Notes: generated by a model not told the origin, from the sequence alone. A stretch of 14,119 bases of DNA from an uncultured Bacteroidota bacterium (GCA_903929655.1 CAIYVS010000009.1:1-14119); one strand, 5' to 3'; shown: positions 7,172 to 13,191, numbered from the stretch's first letter. Numbers and translations are program-made.

Positions 7172-7375
7172 ATGAGTAGTTTAAGTTTATACACCAAATT
7201 GGAAGGATTGCCGAAGAACCTGAAACAGGAGGTATCTGATTTTATTGATTTTTTAATGGAAAAATCTTCTCATGAGAAGAAAAAGATTGTTCCCAAATTT
7301 GGCAGCGCGAAAGGAAAAATCAGAATGTCAGCAGATTTTGATGCCCCGCTTGACGAATTTAAAGAGTATATGTAA
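7172..7375 (+). CDS. DUF2281 family antitoxin (VapB-type)
   Basis: A 67-residue protein of the DUF2281 family. The N-terminal helical part contains LYTKLEGLPKNLKQEVSDFI and FLMEK (about 6-31). The C-terminal part PKFGSAKGKIRMSADFDAPL (41-60) followed by DEFKEYM is the family's typical tail, which in such antitoxins would wrap the PIN toxin. It lies immediately upstream of a PIN-domain gene: the antitoxin stop codon and the toxin start share one base (TAATG), a sign of translational coupling. By analogy with VapBC modules the protein would neutralise the toxin and help repress the shared promoter. Confidence 0.87.
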   Translation: MSSLSLYTKLEGLPKNLKQEVSDFIDFLMEKSSHEKKKIVPKFGSAKGKIRMSADFDAPLDEFKEYM

Positions 7376-7746
7376 TGGAGTATTTATTAGATACCCATAC
7401 ATTTCTTTGGTTTATCAACGGAGATAAGGAATTATCTAAAAAAGCCAAAAATTCAATAGCTGATCCTGATGCATCTAAGTTTATCAGTATTGCATCCACT
7501 TGGGAAATTGCAATAAAAGTAAATCTTGGAAAACTTAAATTGGATATGCCATTTGAAGAATTGAAACAACAAATAATATTAAATGGCTTTGAAATTCTCC
7601 CAATAACATTTGAACATACTTTAAAATTATGTTCTCTTGAGCATATACATTCAGACCCTTTTGACAGGATCATTATTACCCAAGCCTATGCAGAAAACCT
7701 TACAGTAATTAGTAAGGATGGTAATTTTTCGAAGTATAAAAATTGA
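7375..7746 (+). CDS. PIN-domain ribonuclease toxin (VapC-type)
   Basis: A 123-residue PIN-domain protein. All four acidic positions of the active site are in place: D6 in YLLDTHTFLW, E44 in STWEIAIK, D97 in DPFDRIIITQA and D115 in VISKDGNF. The THTFLW and SDPFDR wording is typical of the VapC subgroup paired with DUF2281 or Phd-like antitoxins. VapC toxins are Mg/Mn-dependent endoribonucleases that cut specific tRNA or rRNA sites and so stop translation. The target here cannot be predicted. The ATG overlaps the antitoxin stop by one base, and the gene appears intact. Confidence 0.9.
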   Translation: MEYLLDTHTFLWFINGDKELSKKAKNSIADPDASKFISIASTWEIAIKVNLGKLKLDMPFEELKQQIILNGFEILPITFEHTLKLCSLEHIHSDPFDRIIITQAYAENLTVISKDGNFSKYKN

Positions 7747-7769
7747 AAATAGTTGGTAGTTATTAGTGG

Positions 7770-7781
7770 GTTACCTGTAAC
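7770..7781. promoter_or_regulatory. Palindrome GTTAC-CT-GTAAC before hflX
   Basis: A perfect 5-bp dyad with a 2-base centre in the 54-base gap between the PIN toxin and hflX. No TAnnTTTG box is visible in the gap. It could be an operator for hflX, or chance. Confidence 0.25.
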
Positions 7782-7800
7782 TCTATAAAGAATAAATAGT

Positions 7801-8985
7801 GTGATAGAAGCAAAGAATAGTATTCAAAATGAAAAGGCCATATTGGTAGGCCTGGTACATAAAGACCAAAGCGAAGAACAAGTAAAAGAATATCTTACCG
7901 AATTGGCTTTCCTAGCCGATACTGCCGGTGCGCAAACCCAAAAAACCTTTACCCAGAAATTGCCGCACCCCGATAGTAAAACTTTTGTGGGCAAGGGTAA
8001 GCTGCAGGAAATAAAAGAATACGTAAAGGCCAAAGGCATCAACCTTGTAATATTTGACGATGAACTCACTGGCTCGCAAATAGGAAATATTACGGATGTA
8101 CTGGAAACAAAAACCATCGACCGCAGCGACCTGATACTGGATATTTTTGCAAGCCGCGCCAAAACCGCGCAGGCAAAAGTACAGGTGGAATTGGCGCAAT
8201 ATCAATACATCCTGCCCCGCCTCAAGGGCATGTGGAAACACCTGGAAAGACAAGGAGGTGGTATAGGCAGCCGCGGACCGGGAGAAACGGAAATAGAAAC
8301 GGACAGGCGTATAGTTAAGGACAAAATATCATTGCTGAGAAAGCGACTGGGCGAGATAGACAAACAGGCGATGACGCAGCGCCAGGAACGCGGCACATAT
8401 ATTCGTGTGGCACTGGTGGGTTATACAAATGTAGGCAAGAGCACACTCATGAGCCTGCTGAGCAAGGCCGATGTTTTTGCAGAGAATAAATTATTTGCCA
8501 CGCTTGACACTACCACCCGCAAAGTAGTATACGAACAAACCCCGTTTCTCCTCAGTGATACAGTAGGATTCATTCGCAAATTGCCGCACCATTTGGTGGA
8601 AAGCTTTAAAAGCACATTGGACGAAGTACGTGAAGCTGATTGTTTACTGCATGTGGTAGATATATCGCACCCGGCATACGAAGACCAGATGGCCGTGGTA
8701 AACAAAACCCTCGTAGAGATCGGCGCATTTGAAAAACCCGTACTCACCATTTTTAACAAAATGGACCTTTATGAAGAAAAAGTTTTTGACGAATGGCTGG
8801 ATGATGAGGTAAAACAAGACCTTTTGCAACAATTAAGGGACCGCTGGGAGCATATCACAGAGGGCATGTGCGTATTCATATCAGCCACCGAAAGAAGAAA
8901 CATTAACGAATTACGTCAAACCATACTCGACAAAGTAAAAGCATTGTACCAGGAGCGATATCCCTATATGACGAAGTTTTATTAA
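7801..8985 (+). CDS. hflX: Ribosome-associated GTPase HflX
   Basis: A 394-residue HflX GTPase, which in known bacteria splits or rescues stalled 70S ribosomes, notably after heat or antibiotic stress. The N-terminal HflX domain (about 12-195) carries TFVGKGKLQEI, FDDELTGSQ and the glycine-rich signature GGGIGSRGPGETEIETDRR (152-170), followed by a helical linker. The G domain follows: G1 at G207YTNVGKST215, G3 at D253TVG256 with FIRKLPHHLVESFKSTL, G4 at N319KMD322 and G5 at S361A362. The end, YPYMTKFY, is short. The only reasonable start is GTG at 7801. The gene stands alone after the PIN toxin and converges on purN with 8 bases between the stops and no room for a separate terminator. Confidence 0.95.
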   Translation: MIEAKNSIQNEKAILVGLVHKDQSEEQVKEYLTELAFLADTAGAQTQKTFTQKLPHPDSKTFVGKGKLQEIKEYVKAKGINLVIFDDELTGSQIGNITDVLETKTIDRSDLILDIFASRAKTAQAKVQVELAQYQYILPRLKGMWKHLERQGGGIGSRGPGETEIETDRRIVKDKISLLRKRLGEIDKQAMTQRQERGTYIRVALVGYTNVGKSTLMSLLSKADVFAENKLFATLDTTTRKVVYEQTPFLLSDTVGFIRKLPHHLVESFKSTLDEVREADCLLHVVDISHPAYEDQMAVVNKTLVEIGAFEKPVLTIFNKMDLYEEKVFDEWLDDEVKQDLLQQLRDRWEHITEGMCVFISATERRNINELRQTILDKVKALYQERYPYMTKFY

Positions 8986-8993
8986 TCTCGCTT

Positions 8994-9578
8994 TTACACA
9001 TCAATACTTACTGCCGGAGTACCCAGCAAAAATTCAATGGTCCGGGGAAAATAAAAATGCTCTAAATGATGGATGCGCTCAGCAAGACTTGTTACAGTAT
9101 CATTCTGATACACCTTGCATCGTGCCTGTAAAATAATATCACCGCTGTCGTACACTTCATTCACATAATGAATAGTGATGCCCGACTCCTCTTGTTTGGC
9201 ATTTAATACGGCATGATGCACATGGTGACCGTACATGCCTTTACCACCATGGTTTGGTAATAATGCCGGGTGTATATTAATGATCTTATTAGGGAATGCT
9301 TTTATAATATTATCAGGTATCTTCCATAAAAAACCCGCCAAAACGATCAGGGAAGCTTTGCAAGTCTCCATCTGGTCTATGATAAGCGTCTCATTGATGT
9401 TTTTCCGGTCCACTATCAGGAAAGGGATTTCTTCATTCAGGGCTATATCCAGCACGCCCGCATCCGGCTTATTACATACTATCATGGATACCCTGGCTAT
9501 GGCATTCCTTTTAAAATAGTCTATAATAGCCTGCGTATTGGTCCCGGCGCCGGACGCAAAAATGATGAGTGAATGCAT
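8994..9578 (-). CDS. purN: Phosphoribosylglycinamide formyltransferase (GART)
   Basis: A 194-residue PurN, which transfers the formyl group of 10-formyl-tetrahydrofolate to GAR in the third step of de novo purine synthesis, in the cytoplasm. The phosphate-binding N-terminus reads FASGAGTNTQAII (7-19). The catalytic residues are N101 and H103 in INIHPALLP and D144 in VYDSGDII. The segment GGKGMYGHHVHHAV (111-124) has the wording usual for Bacteroidetes enzymes. Length is close to the family norm of about 190-215. The gene stands alone on the minus strand. Its upstream region has only a weak -7-like TATTTTTA at 9586-9593, very close to the ATG, and a perfect 12-bp inverted repeat at 9599-9639, which could be an operator for it. 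Confidence 0.94.
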   Translation of the reverse strand: MHSLIIFASGAGTNTQAIIDYFKRNAIARVSMIVCNKPDAGVLDIALNEEIPFLIVDRKNINETLIIDQMETCKASLIVLAGFLWKIPDNIIKAFPNKIINIHPALLPNHGGKGMYGHHVHHAVLNAKQEESGITIHYVNEVYDSGDIILQARCKVYQNDTVTSLAERIHHLEHFYFPRTIEFLLGTPAVSIDV

Positions 9579-9598
9579 AATGGAGTAAAAATAATACC

Positions 9599-9639
9599 AT
9601 TTTCACAGACATGCTCTAAAAAGCTTCGTCTGTGAAAAT
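9599..9639. repeat. Perfect 12-bp inverted repeat upstream of purN
   Basis: ATTTTCACAGAC (9599-9610) is exactly complementary to GTCTGTGAAAAT (9628-9639), with a 17-base loop that can add a small inner GCT/AGC stem. There is no T-run on either side, so it does not look like an ordinary terminator. It starts 20 bases upstream of the purN start, where a -33 region or 5' leader would lie, so an operator or RNA element is possible. Confidence 0.6.
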
Positions 9640-9689
9640 TCCATCCGACATCCCCATATTTTCCCGTTTGAGCCATATCTGGATGGAAT
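9638..9689. repeat. Second inverted repeat, 9 bp arms
   Basis: ATTCCATCC (9638-9646) pairs exactly with GGATGGAAT (9681-9689) around a 34-base interior. It overlaps the last two bases of the 12-bp inverted repeat, so the two structures abut. Function is unknown. Confidence 0.45.
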
Positions 9690-9739
9690 CAGATTTTAGA
9701 AAACGCTAATGCTTTGATTCCGGGCATAGAATTTGCTCT

Positions 9740-9760
9740 TTTCATAATAGTTTCATAATA
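9740..9760. promoter_or_regulatory. Tandem direct repeat with 11-bp period (possible response-regulator site)
   Basis: TTTCATAATA occurs at 9740-9749 and again at 9751-9760, one base apart, so the period is 11 bp. This is the arrangement used by OmpR/PhoB-type winged-helix regulators (7-bp half-sites plus 4 AT-rich bases), and TTTCATA resembles the PhoB half-site TGTCATA. It lies 10 bases before a CRP-like palindrome. Assignment to a regulator is inference. Confidence 0.4.
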
Positions 9761-9769
9761 AACGGCTTA

Positions 9770-9785
9770 TGTGACAAATATCACA
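9770..9785 (+). promoter_or_regulatory. CRP/FNR-family operator upstream of the cytochrome lipoprotein
   Basis: TGTGACAAATATCACA is a perfect TGTGA-N6-TCACA palindrome, the classical CRP consensus, with AT-rich flanks. Its centre is 60 bases from the ATG at 9838. If it works as a class II activator site near -41.5, transcription would start near 9819. No standard TAnnTTTG box is seen between it and the gene, which would fit an activator-dependent promoter. Which Bacteroidetes CRP/FNR paralogue would bind is unknown. Confidence 0.6.
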
Positions 9786-9837
9786 TTTCCTTTTTGACAA
9801 TGAACCTAACTTAGAATAACAACAAAAAAATTATCGT

Positions 9838-10569
9838 ATGAGAAGCTCTGTTTTTGTGGCCCTGGTGGCCTTGTTCGCGATTAGTTTTATTAGCTCATGC
9901 ACACACCAGCCTTATGCCAAGCCCGCAAGCGGTGATGATGACAATAGCAGCACAGTAAACACCTCTCAAAACGGGAACACTACCACCACAACTACTCCAG
10001 TAGACACAGGTATATGTTTCGAGAGGGATGTATTACCCATATTCATATCAAATTGTGCTAAAAGTGGTTGCCATGATGCTATCACGCAAGCAGAAGAACT
10101 CGTATTGAACAACTATTCTAATATTATGAGTGGCGGCATAACAGCAGGCAATTCAGGGGCCAGCAGACTTTACCAGTCTCTTGCAGGCACCAACCCTTAT
10201 ATGCCACCCTACCCCAATAGCAAACTCACTGCAGCACAACAGACCATTATTCAAAAATGGATCGACCAGGGGGCAATTAATTCCAGTTGTGCTTCATCCT
10301 GCGATACCACTACCTATACTTATGCAGCCGTTATTAAACCCATTATGACAAGCAACTGTATTGGCTGTCATAACAGCACATCAGCCAGCGGAAGGGCGAT
10401 ATTGGATACTTATGCAGGTGTTCAGGCAGAAGCTCTGAATGGCCGGCTCGTAGGCGCTGTAAACGGCACTGCCCCCAATGTTCAGATGCCACTGGGTGGT
10501 AATAAGCTGATGTCCTGCCAGATAACACAGATCACCAAATGGGTGAATGCCGGGGCCCCGAATAATTAA
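9838..10569 (+). CDS. Two-domain c-type cytochrome-like lipoprotein
   Basis: A 243-residue exported protein. The signal peptide (1-20) ends in a lipobox FISSC with Cys21 as lipidated residue. A Ser/Thr/Asn-rich linker runs to about 57. Two similar domains follow. The first has C73-AKSG-C78-H79, a heme motif with four rather than two residues between the cysteines, and M122 in YMPPYP as possible sixth ligand. The second has the standard C174-IG-C177-H178 and M217 in QMPLGG. Each domain ends in a matching helix (IIQKWIDQGA and ITKWVNAGA). Extra cysteines C60/C151 and C155/C227 frame the domains and could form disulfides. Such proteins are common Bacteroidetes lipoproteins, probably electron carriers or partners of a surface or periplasmic redox enzyme. 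The partner is not visible here. A CRP-like site lies upstream. Confidence 0.83.
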   Translation: MRSSVFVALVALFAISFISSCTHQPYAKPASGDDDNSSTVNTSQNGNTTTTTTPVDTGICFERDVLPIFISNCAKSGCHDAITQAEELVLNNYSNIMSGGITAGNSGASRLYQSLAGTNPYMPPYPNSKLTAAQQTIIQKWIDQGAINSSCASSCDTTTYTYAAVIKPIMTSNCIGCHNSTSASGRAILDTYAGVQAEALNGRLVGAVNGTAPNVQMPLGGNKLMSCQITQITKWVNAGAPNN

Positions 10570-10574
10570 AGAAC

Positions 10575-10582
10575 TACCTTTG
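10575..10582 (+). promoter_or_regulatory. -7 box of the isoaspartyl peptidase gene
   Basis: TACCTTTG matches TAnnTTTG in the 30-base gap after the cytochrome gene and 17 bases before the ATG at 10600. It suggests the peptidase can be transcribed independently of the cytochrome. No good -33 element is seen, as that position falls in the GC-rich end of the upstream gene. Confidence 0.55.
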
Positions 10583-10599
10583 CGTTTCATAATCAATAA

Positions 10600-11526
10600 A
10601 TGAAACAAAATTTTGCCATTGCCATACATGGCGGCGCCGGGACAATACTGAGAAGCAGTATGACGATTGCTTTGCAGCAACAATATGAAAAGGGCTTACG
10701 GGATGCTTTAGATGCAGGATACGCCATACTGGAGCAAGGCGGCAGCAGCCTGGACGCAGTGGAAACCGCAGTTACAATTTTGGAAGACTGCCCCTTATTC
10801 AATGCAGGTCGTGGTTCTGTTTTCAATCATATAGGCGGCCACGAAATGGATGCAGCCATAATGGATGGCAGAAACATGGCCGCAGGTGCAGTGGCAGGCG
10901 TAAGGAGTATTAAAAACCCCGTGAAACTTGCAAAGGCGGTGATGCAGCACAGCGGGCATGTCATGCTTTTCGGAAATGGGGCTGAGGATTTTGCAAAGAC
11001 ACAGCGCATTGAGTTTGCCGATGATGCTTATTTCTTCAATCAAAGCAGGTACCAGCAATTGCAGGAAGCCCTCATGGAGGGTATAGTACAAATGGACCAT
11101 AGCGATAAAAAATTTGGCACCGTAGGCGCTGTGGCACTGGACGCCTCGGGTAACCTGGCAGCATCTACCAGCACCGGCGGCATGACCAATAAACAATTTG
11201 GCAGGGTTGGCGACAGCCCCATAATAGGCGCCGGCACCTATGCTAACAATGATACCTGCGCCATATCCTGCACAGGTCATGGGGAGTTATTTATACGCGC
11301 TGTTGTAGCACATGATATTTCATGCCTTATGGAGTATAAAGATCTTTCATTACAAGTCGCCTGCGATATATTGGTATATGACAAGCTCATCAAAATAGGC
11401 GGTGAGGGCGGCCTGATTGCCATTGATAAAGCTGGCAATATCTATATGCCTTTCAATTCTGATGGCATGTACAGGGCTTTTAAGAAAAGTGACGGAACTG
11501 GAGAAATAAAGATTTACAAAGATTAA
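10600..11526 (+). CDS. Isoaspartyl peptidase / plant-type L-asparaginase (Ntn hydrolase)
   Basis: A 308-residue precursor of the plant-type asparaginase family (EcAIII/IaaA-like). These enzymes cut themselves before a Thr, which becomes the nucleophile, and hydrolyse beta-aspartyl dipeptides and often L-asparagine. The N-terminal part has IAIHGGAGT (7-15) and FNAGRGSVFN (67-76). The cleavage site is G173/T174 in FGTVGAVALD. Substrate-binding residues follow in STGGMTNKQFGRVGDSPIIGAGTYA (including R202 and D205) and CTGHGE (224-229). The alpha and beta chains would be about 173 and 135 residues. No signal peptide is seen, so it should be cytoplasmic. A cyanophycinase is encoded 0.7 kb away; its beta-Asp-Arg product is a substrate for this family. 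The gene ends 2 bases from the stop of the convergent PIN toxin gene. Confidence 0.93.
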   Translation: MKQNFAIAIHGGAGTILRSSMTIALQQQYEKGLRDALDAGYAILEQGGSSLDAVETAVTILEDCPLFNAGRGSVFNHIGGHEMDAAIMDGRNMAAGAVAGVRSIKNPVKLAKAVMQHSGHVMLFGNGAEDFAKTQRIEFADDAYFFNQSRYQQLQEALMEGIVQMDHSDKKFGTVGAVALDASGNLAASTSTGGMTNKQFGRVGDSPIIGAGTYANNDTCAISCTGHGELFIRAVVAHDISCLMEYKDLSLQVACDILVYDKLIKIGGEGGLIAIDKAGNIYMPFNSDGMYRAFKKSDGTGEIKIYKD

Positions 11527-11528
11527 AA

Positions 11529-11906
11529 TCACATTTCATAAGAATTGACCAATTGCAGGCCTTTGATGTTTTTGTAATCTGCTATATCATGAGTAATAAG
11601 AGCAAGATCAAAAACAAGTGCTGTTGCGGCTATTATCGCGTCAGCCAGTTTGATTTTATGTTTTTTACGCAAGGCAATTGTTTGACTAACAATATCATCA
11701 TCCAATGCGATAACAAAAGCTTTTTTTGTAAAAACCTCAATGATATCAGGCACTTCTGAGAATCCCAATAATTCAATTTTGTTGATAATAGAAATATAAG
11801 GCTGGGCATCTATTACCACTGCGATCTTTTTCTGAGATGAAGCAGGTAAGCGCCTGGATGAAAAATCAATTACAGTATTTGTATCTAATAAGTATCCCTT
11901 TCCCAT
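11529..11906 (-). CDS. PIN-domain ribonuclease toxin (VapC-type), second module
   Basis: A 125-residue PIN-domain protein with the expected acidic residues: D8 in GYLLDTNTVID, E45 in NKIELLGF, D89 in KLADAIIAATA and D107 in ITHDIADY. The KLADAIIAATA wording belongs to a different VapC subgroup from the toxin at 7375-7746, so the two modules are not recent duplicates. As with other VapC proteins, it would be a metal-dependent endoribonuclease acting on tRNA or rRNA, with unknown target. Its start lies inside the end of the antitoxin gene (22-base overlap in another frame), which suggests coupled translation. It converges on the isoaspartyl peptidase gene with only two bases between the stops. 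Confidence 0.9.
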   Translation of the reverse strand: MGKGYLLDTNTVIDFSSRRLPASSQKKIAVVIDAQPYISIINKIELLGFSEVPDIIEVFTKKAFVIALDDDIVSQTIALRKKHKIKLADAIIAATALVFDLALITHDIADYKNIKGLQLVNSYEM

Positions 11907-12103
11907 CCTTCGCGCATTTGTTTTAGTTCAGTATGGAACTTATCAGCCTGTTTTTTTGTAATGCTTCCAGCTAATAATGCTGATAAATTTTTTTTAGGCT
12001 TTTTGGAAGCTGGTTTAATCACTTTTATCAGGTTAAGGGCTTCCATATCCTCAATAAGTTTTAAGGCCTTACTGTTGCTTATTTGTATTGTCAGCGTATC
12101 CAT
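11885..12103 (-). CDS. Putative antitoxin of the second PIN module
   Basis: A 72-residue protein starting at the ATG at 12103. The frame is open back to 12214, but a TATTTTTG -7 box at 12129-12136 makes the longer version unlikely, and the extra residues do not look like antitoxin sequence. The N-terminus MDTLTIQISNSKALKLIEDM (1-20) looks like a beta-strand followed by a helix, which could be a DNA-binding dimerisation part. The middle is Lys-rich (SKKPKKN), and the C-terminal helix (KKQADKFHTELKQMREGWER) could bind the toxin. I recognise it as the sort of small protein found before Bacteroidetes PIN toxins but cannot assign a named antitoxin family. The call rests on position, size, the overlap with the toxin gene and the promoter. 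Confidence 0.75.
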   Translation of the reverse strand: MDTLTIQISNSKALKLIEDMEALNLIKVIKPASKKPKKNLSALLAGSITKKQADKFHTELKQMREGWERDTY

Positions 12104-12128
12104 ATTGTCCTGTTCATTTCTTCTAATA

Positions 12129-12136
12129 CAAAAATA
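12129..12136 (-). promoter_or_regulatory. -7 box of the second toxin-antitoxin operon
   Basis: On the minus strand this reads TATTTTTG, an exact TAnnTTTG match, 25 bases upstream of the antitoxin ATG at 12103. It gives the module its own promoter in the 100-base gap after the cyanophycinase gene. Confidence 0.65.
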
Positions 12137-12203
12137 CGTTATAAATATTAAACTCTTATAATAGCTGGCAATTCGGCAATTCTTTAATTCTGAAAACCCG
12201 GTT

Positions 12204-13088
12204 CTAATCCGCATCTGTATTCATCACCACATGCCCGCTGAATTTGCGGGTATGAATATTGTAATGGTCCCCTGATGAAAGTATATGCACTATAATATTC
12301 TCTACAGATATCGGTTGACCAAATTCTATATCCCCTATATTGTTATAATCAATCAGCCTGCCATCTACTATTACTACACTGCCGCTGCCAATGGCTTTTA
12401 GCTCTATGCCTTTGCTCACCACCACTCCGGTATCCTCGCCAAGACCAATGCCTATGGCGCCGGGATTGGCGGCCACGGCCTGCGCCAGCCTGTTGAACCT
12501 GCCCCGCTTATCAAAATGCGAATCTATAATAACGTTTTGTATCAGCCCCAGGCCGGTGGTTATCTTCACTTCTCCCTTCAGGCTGGCAAGGGCAGCATTA
12601 CCTTCGTAGATCATGGTATTGCTCATAGCCATGGCCCCTGCACTGGTGCCCGCTATAACAAAATGCTCATTATAATAGCGCTCCTTCAGTATGTCCAGGA
12701 ATTCTGTGCCGCCCAATATAGAAGAAAGCCTCAACTGGTTGCCGCCAGATATCATTACACAATTGCATTGCTTCAGTCGCTGCAGGTATTCCGGTTTGGC
12801 GGCATCTTCACGGGTGCGGATGCGCATATGCCCAATGCGGTCACAGCCCAGTTTGCTGAAAGCTTCTTTGTAATTTTCTGCTACTTCATCAGGTATGGAT
12901 GATGCGGTGGTGATCACCTCCACATCAGGTTGTGTGCTCTCAGAGTTTTTCACCAGATGAACAATATTGCTCAGTATGCCCAATTCGAAGAAATTAAGCC
13001 TGTCGCGCTCTATAATGCCTTTTTCCAGGTCAGTGCCCTTATCTTCTGCACCACCTACTGATACCAGGAAACCTTTTGGGATCGTCAA
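12204..13088 (-). CDS. cphB: Cyanophycinase (peptidase family S51)
   Basis: A 294-residue cyanophycinase of serine peptidase family S51. It cleaves cyanophycin (poly-aspartate with arginine side groups) into beta-Asp-Arg dipeptides. Visible features are the N-terminal PKGFLVSVGGAEDKG (4-18), VITTASSIP (58-66), ISGGNQLRL (113-121), the nucleophile elbow GTSAGAMA with Ser149 (147-154), DSHFDKRGRFNRL (189-201) with His191 as probable catalytic base, and GLGEDTGVVV (215-224). There is no signal peptide, so the substrate would be internal. The start is TTG at 13088: a stop codon lies two codons upstream in frame and no ATG is available before residue 88, while the family normally begins a few residues before PKG. 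A TATTTTTG -7 box lies upstream. No cyanophycin synthetase gene is in the window. The isoaspartyl peptidase nearby would complete breakdown to Asp and Arg. Confidence 0.93.
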   Translation of the reverse strand: MTIPKGFLVSVGGAEDKGTDLEKGIIERDRLNFFELGILSNIVHLVKNSESTQPDVEVITTASSIPDEVAENYKEAFSKLGCDRIGHMRIRTREDAAKPEYLQRLKQCNCVMISGGNQLRLSSILGGTEFLDILKERYYNEHFVIAGTSAGAMAMSNTMIYEGNAALASLKGEVKITTGLGLIQNVIIDSHFDKRGRFNRLAQAVAANPGAIGIGLGEDTGVVVSKGIELKAIGSGSVVIVDGRLIDYNNIGDIEFGQPISVENIIVHILSSGDHYNIHTRKFSGHVVMNTDAD

Positions 13089-13125
13089 TTTTTATAATTC
13101 GTTTGTTTACAAAAAGATAATCCGG

Positions 13126-13133
13126 CAAAAATA
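13126..13133 (-). promoter_or_regulatory. -7 box of the cyanophycinase gene
   Basis: On the minus strand TATTTTTG matches TAnnTTTG, 37 bases upstream of the TTG start, giving a leader of about 30 bases. No clear TTTG is seen at -33. Confidence 0.6.
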
Positions 13134-13172
13134 TTGTTTTTTAAACAGCAAGGCTTATAAAATAATATTTAA

Positions 13173-13191
13173 GATGTTTATTACAAACATC
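13173..13191 (-). terminator. Possible weak terminator after the universal stress protein gene
   Basis: GATGTTT and AAACATC form a perfect 7-bp stem with a 5-base loop, 24 bases past the stop of the usp gene on the minus strand. The sequence after it is T-rich but interrupted by A (TTAAATATTATTTT), so it is a poor intrinsic terminator at best. Confidence 0.35.

Noticed and set aside
9599..9689. The inverted repeats as an intrinsic terminator or a known purine or folate riboswitch
   Set aside because: No T-run follows either hairpin on either strand, and I do not see the conserved cores of those riboswitch classes.
10795..11280. Minus-strand open frame of 161 codons opposite the isoaspartyl peptidase gene
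   Set aside because: Cys/His/Ala-rich shadow of the conserved peptidase, with no promoter or domain.
12104..12214. Longer antitoxin start at 12214, overlapping the end of the cyanophycinase gene
   Set aside because: A -7 box at 12129-12136 lies within that stretch, and the extra 37 residues look like translated intergenic DNA.
12516..12902. Plus-strand open frame of 128 codons opposite the cyanophycinase gene
   Set aside because: Antisense to the catalytic core of a clear S51 peptidase. No independent support.
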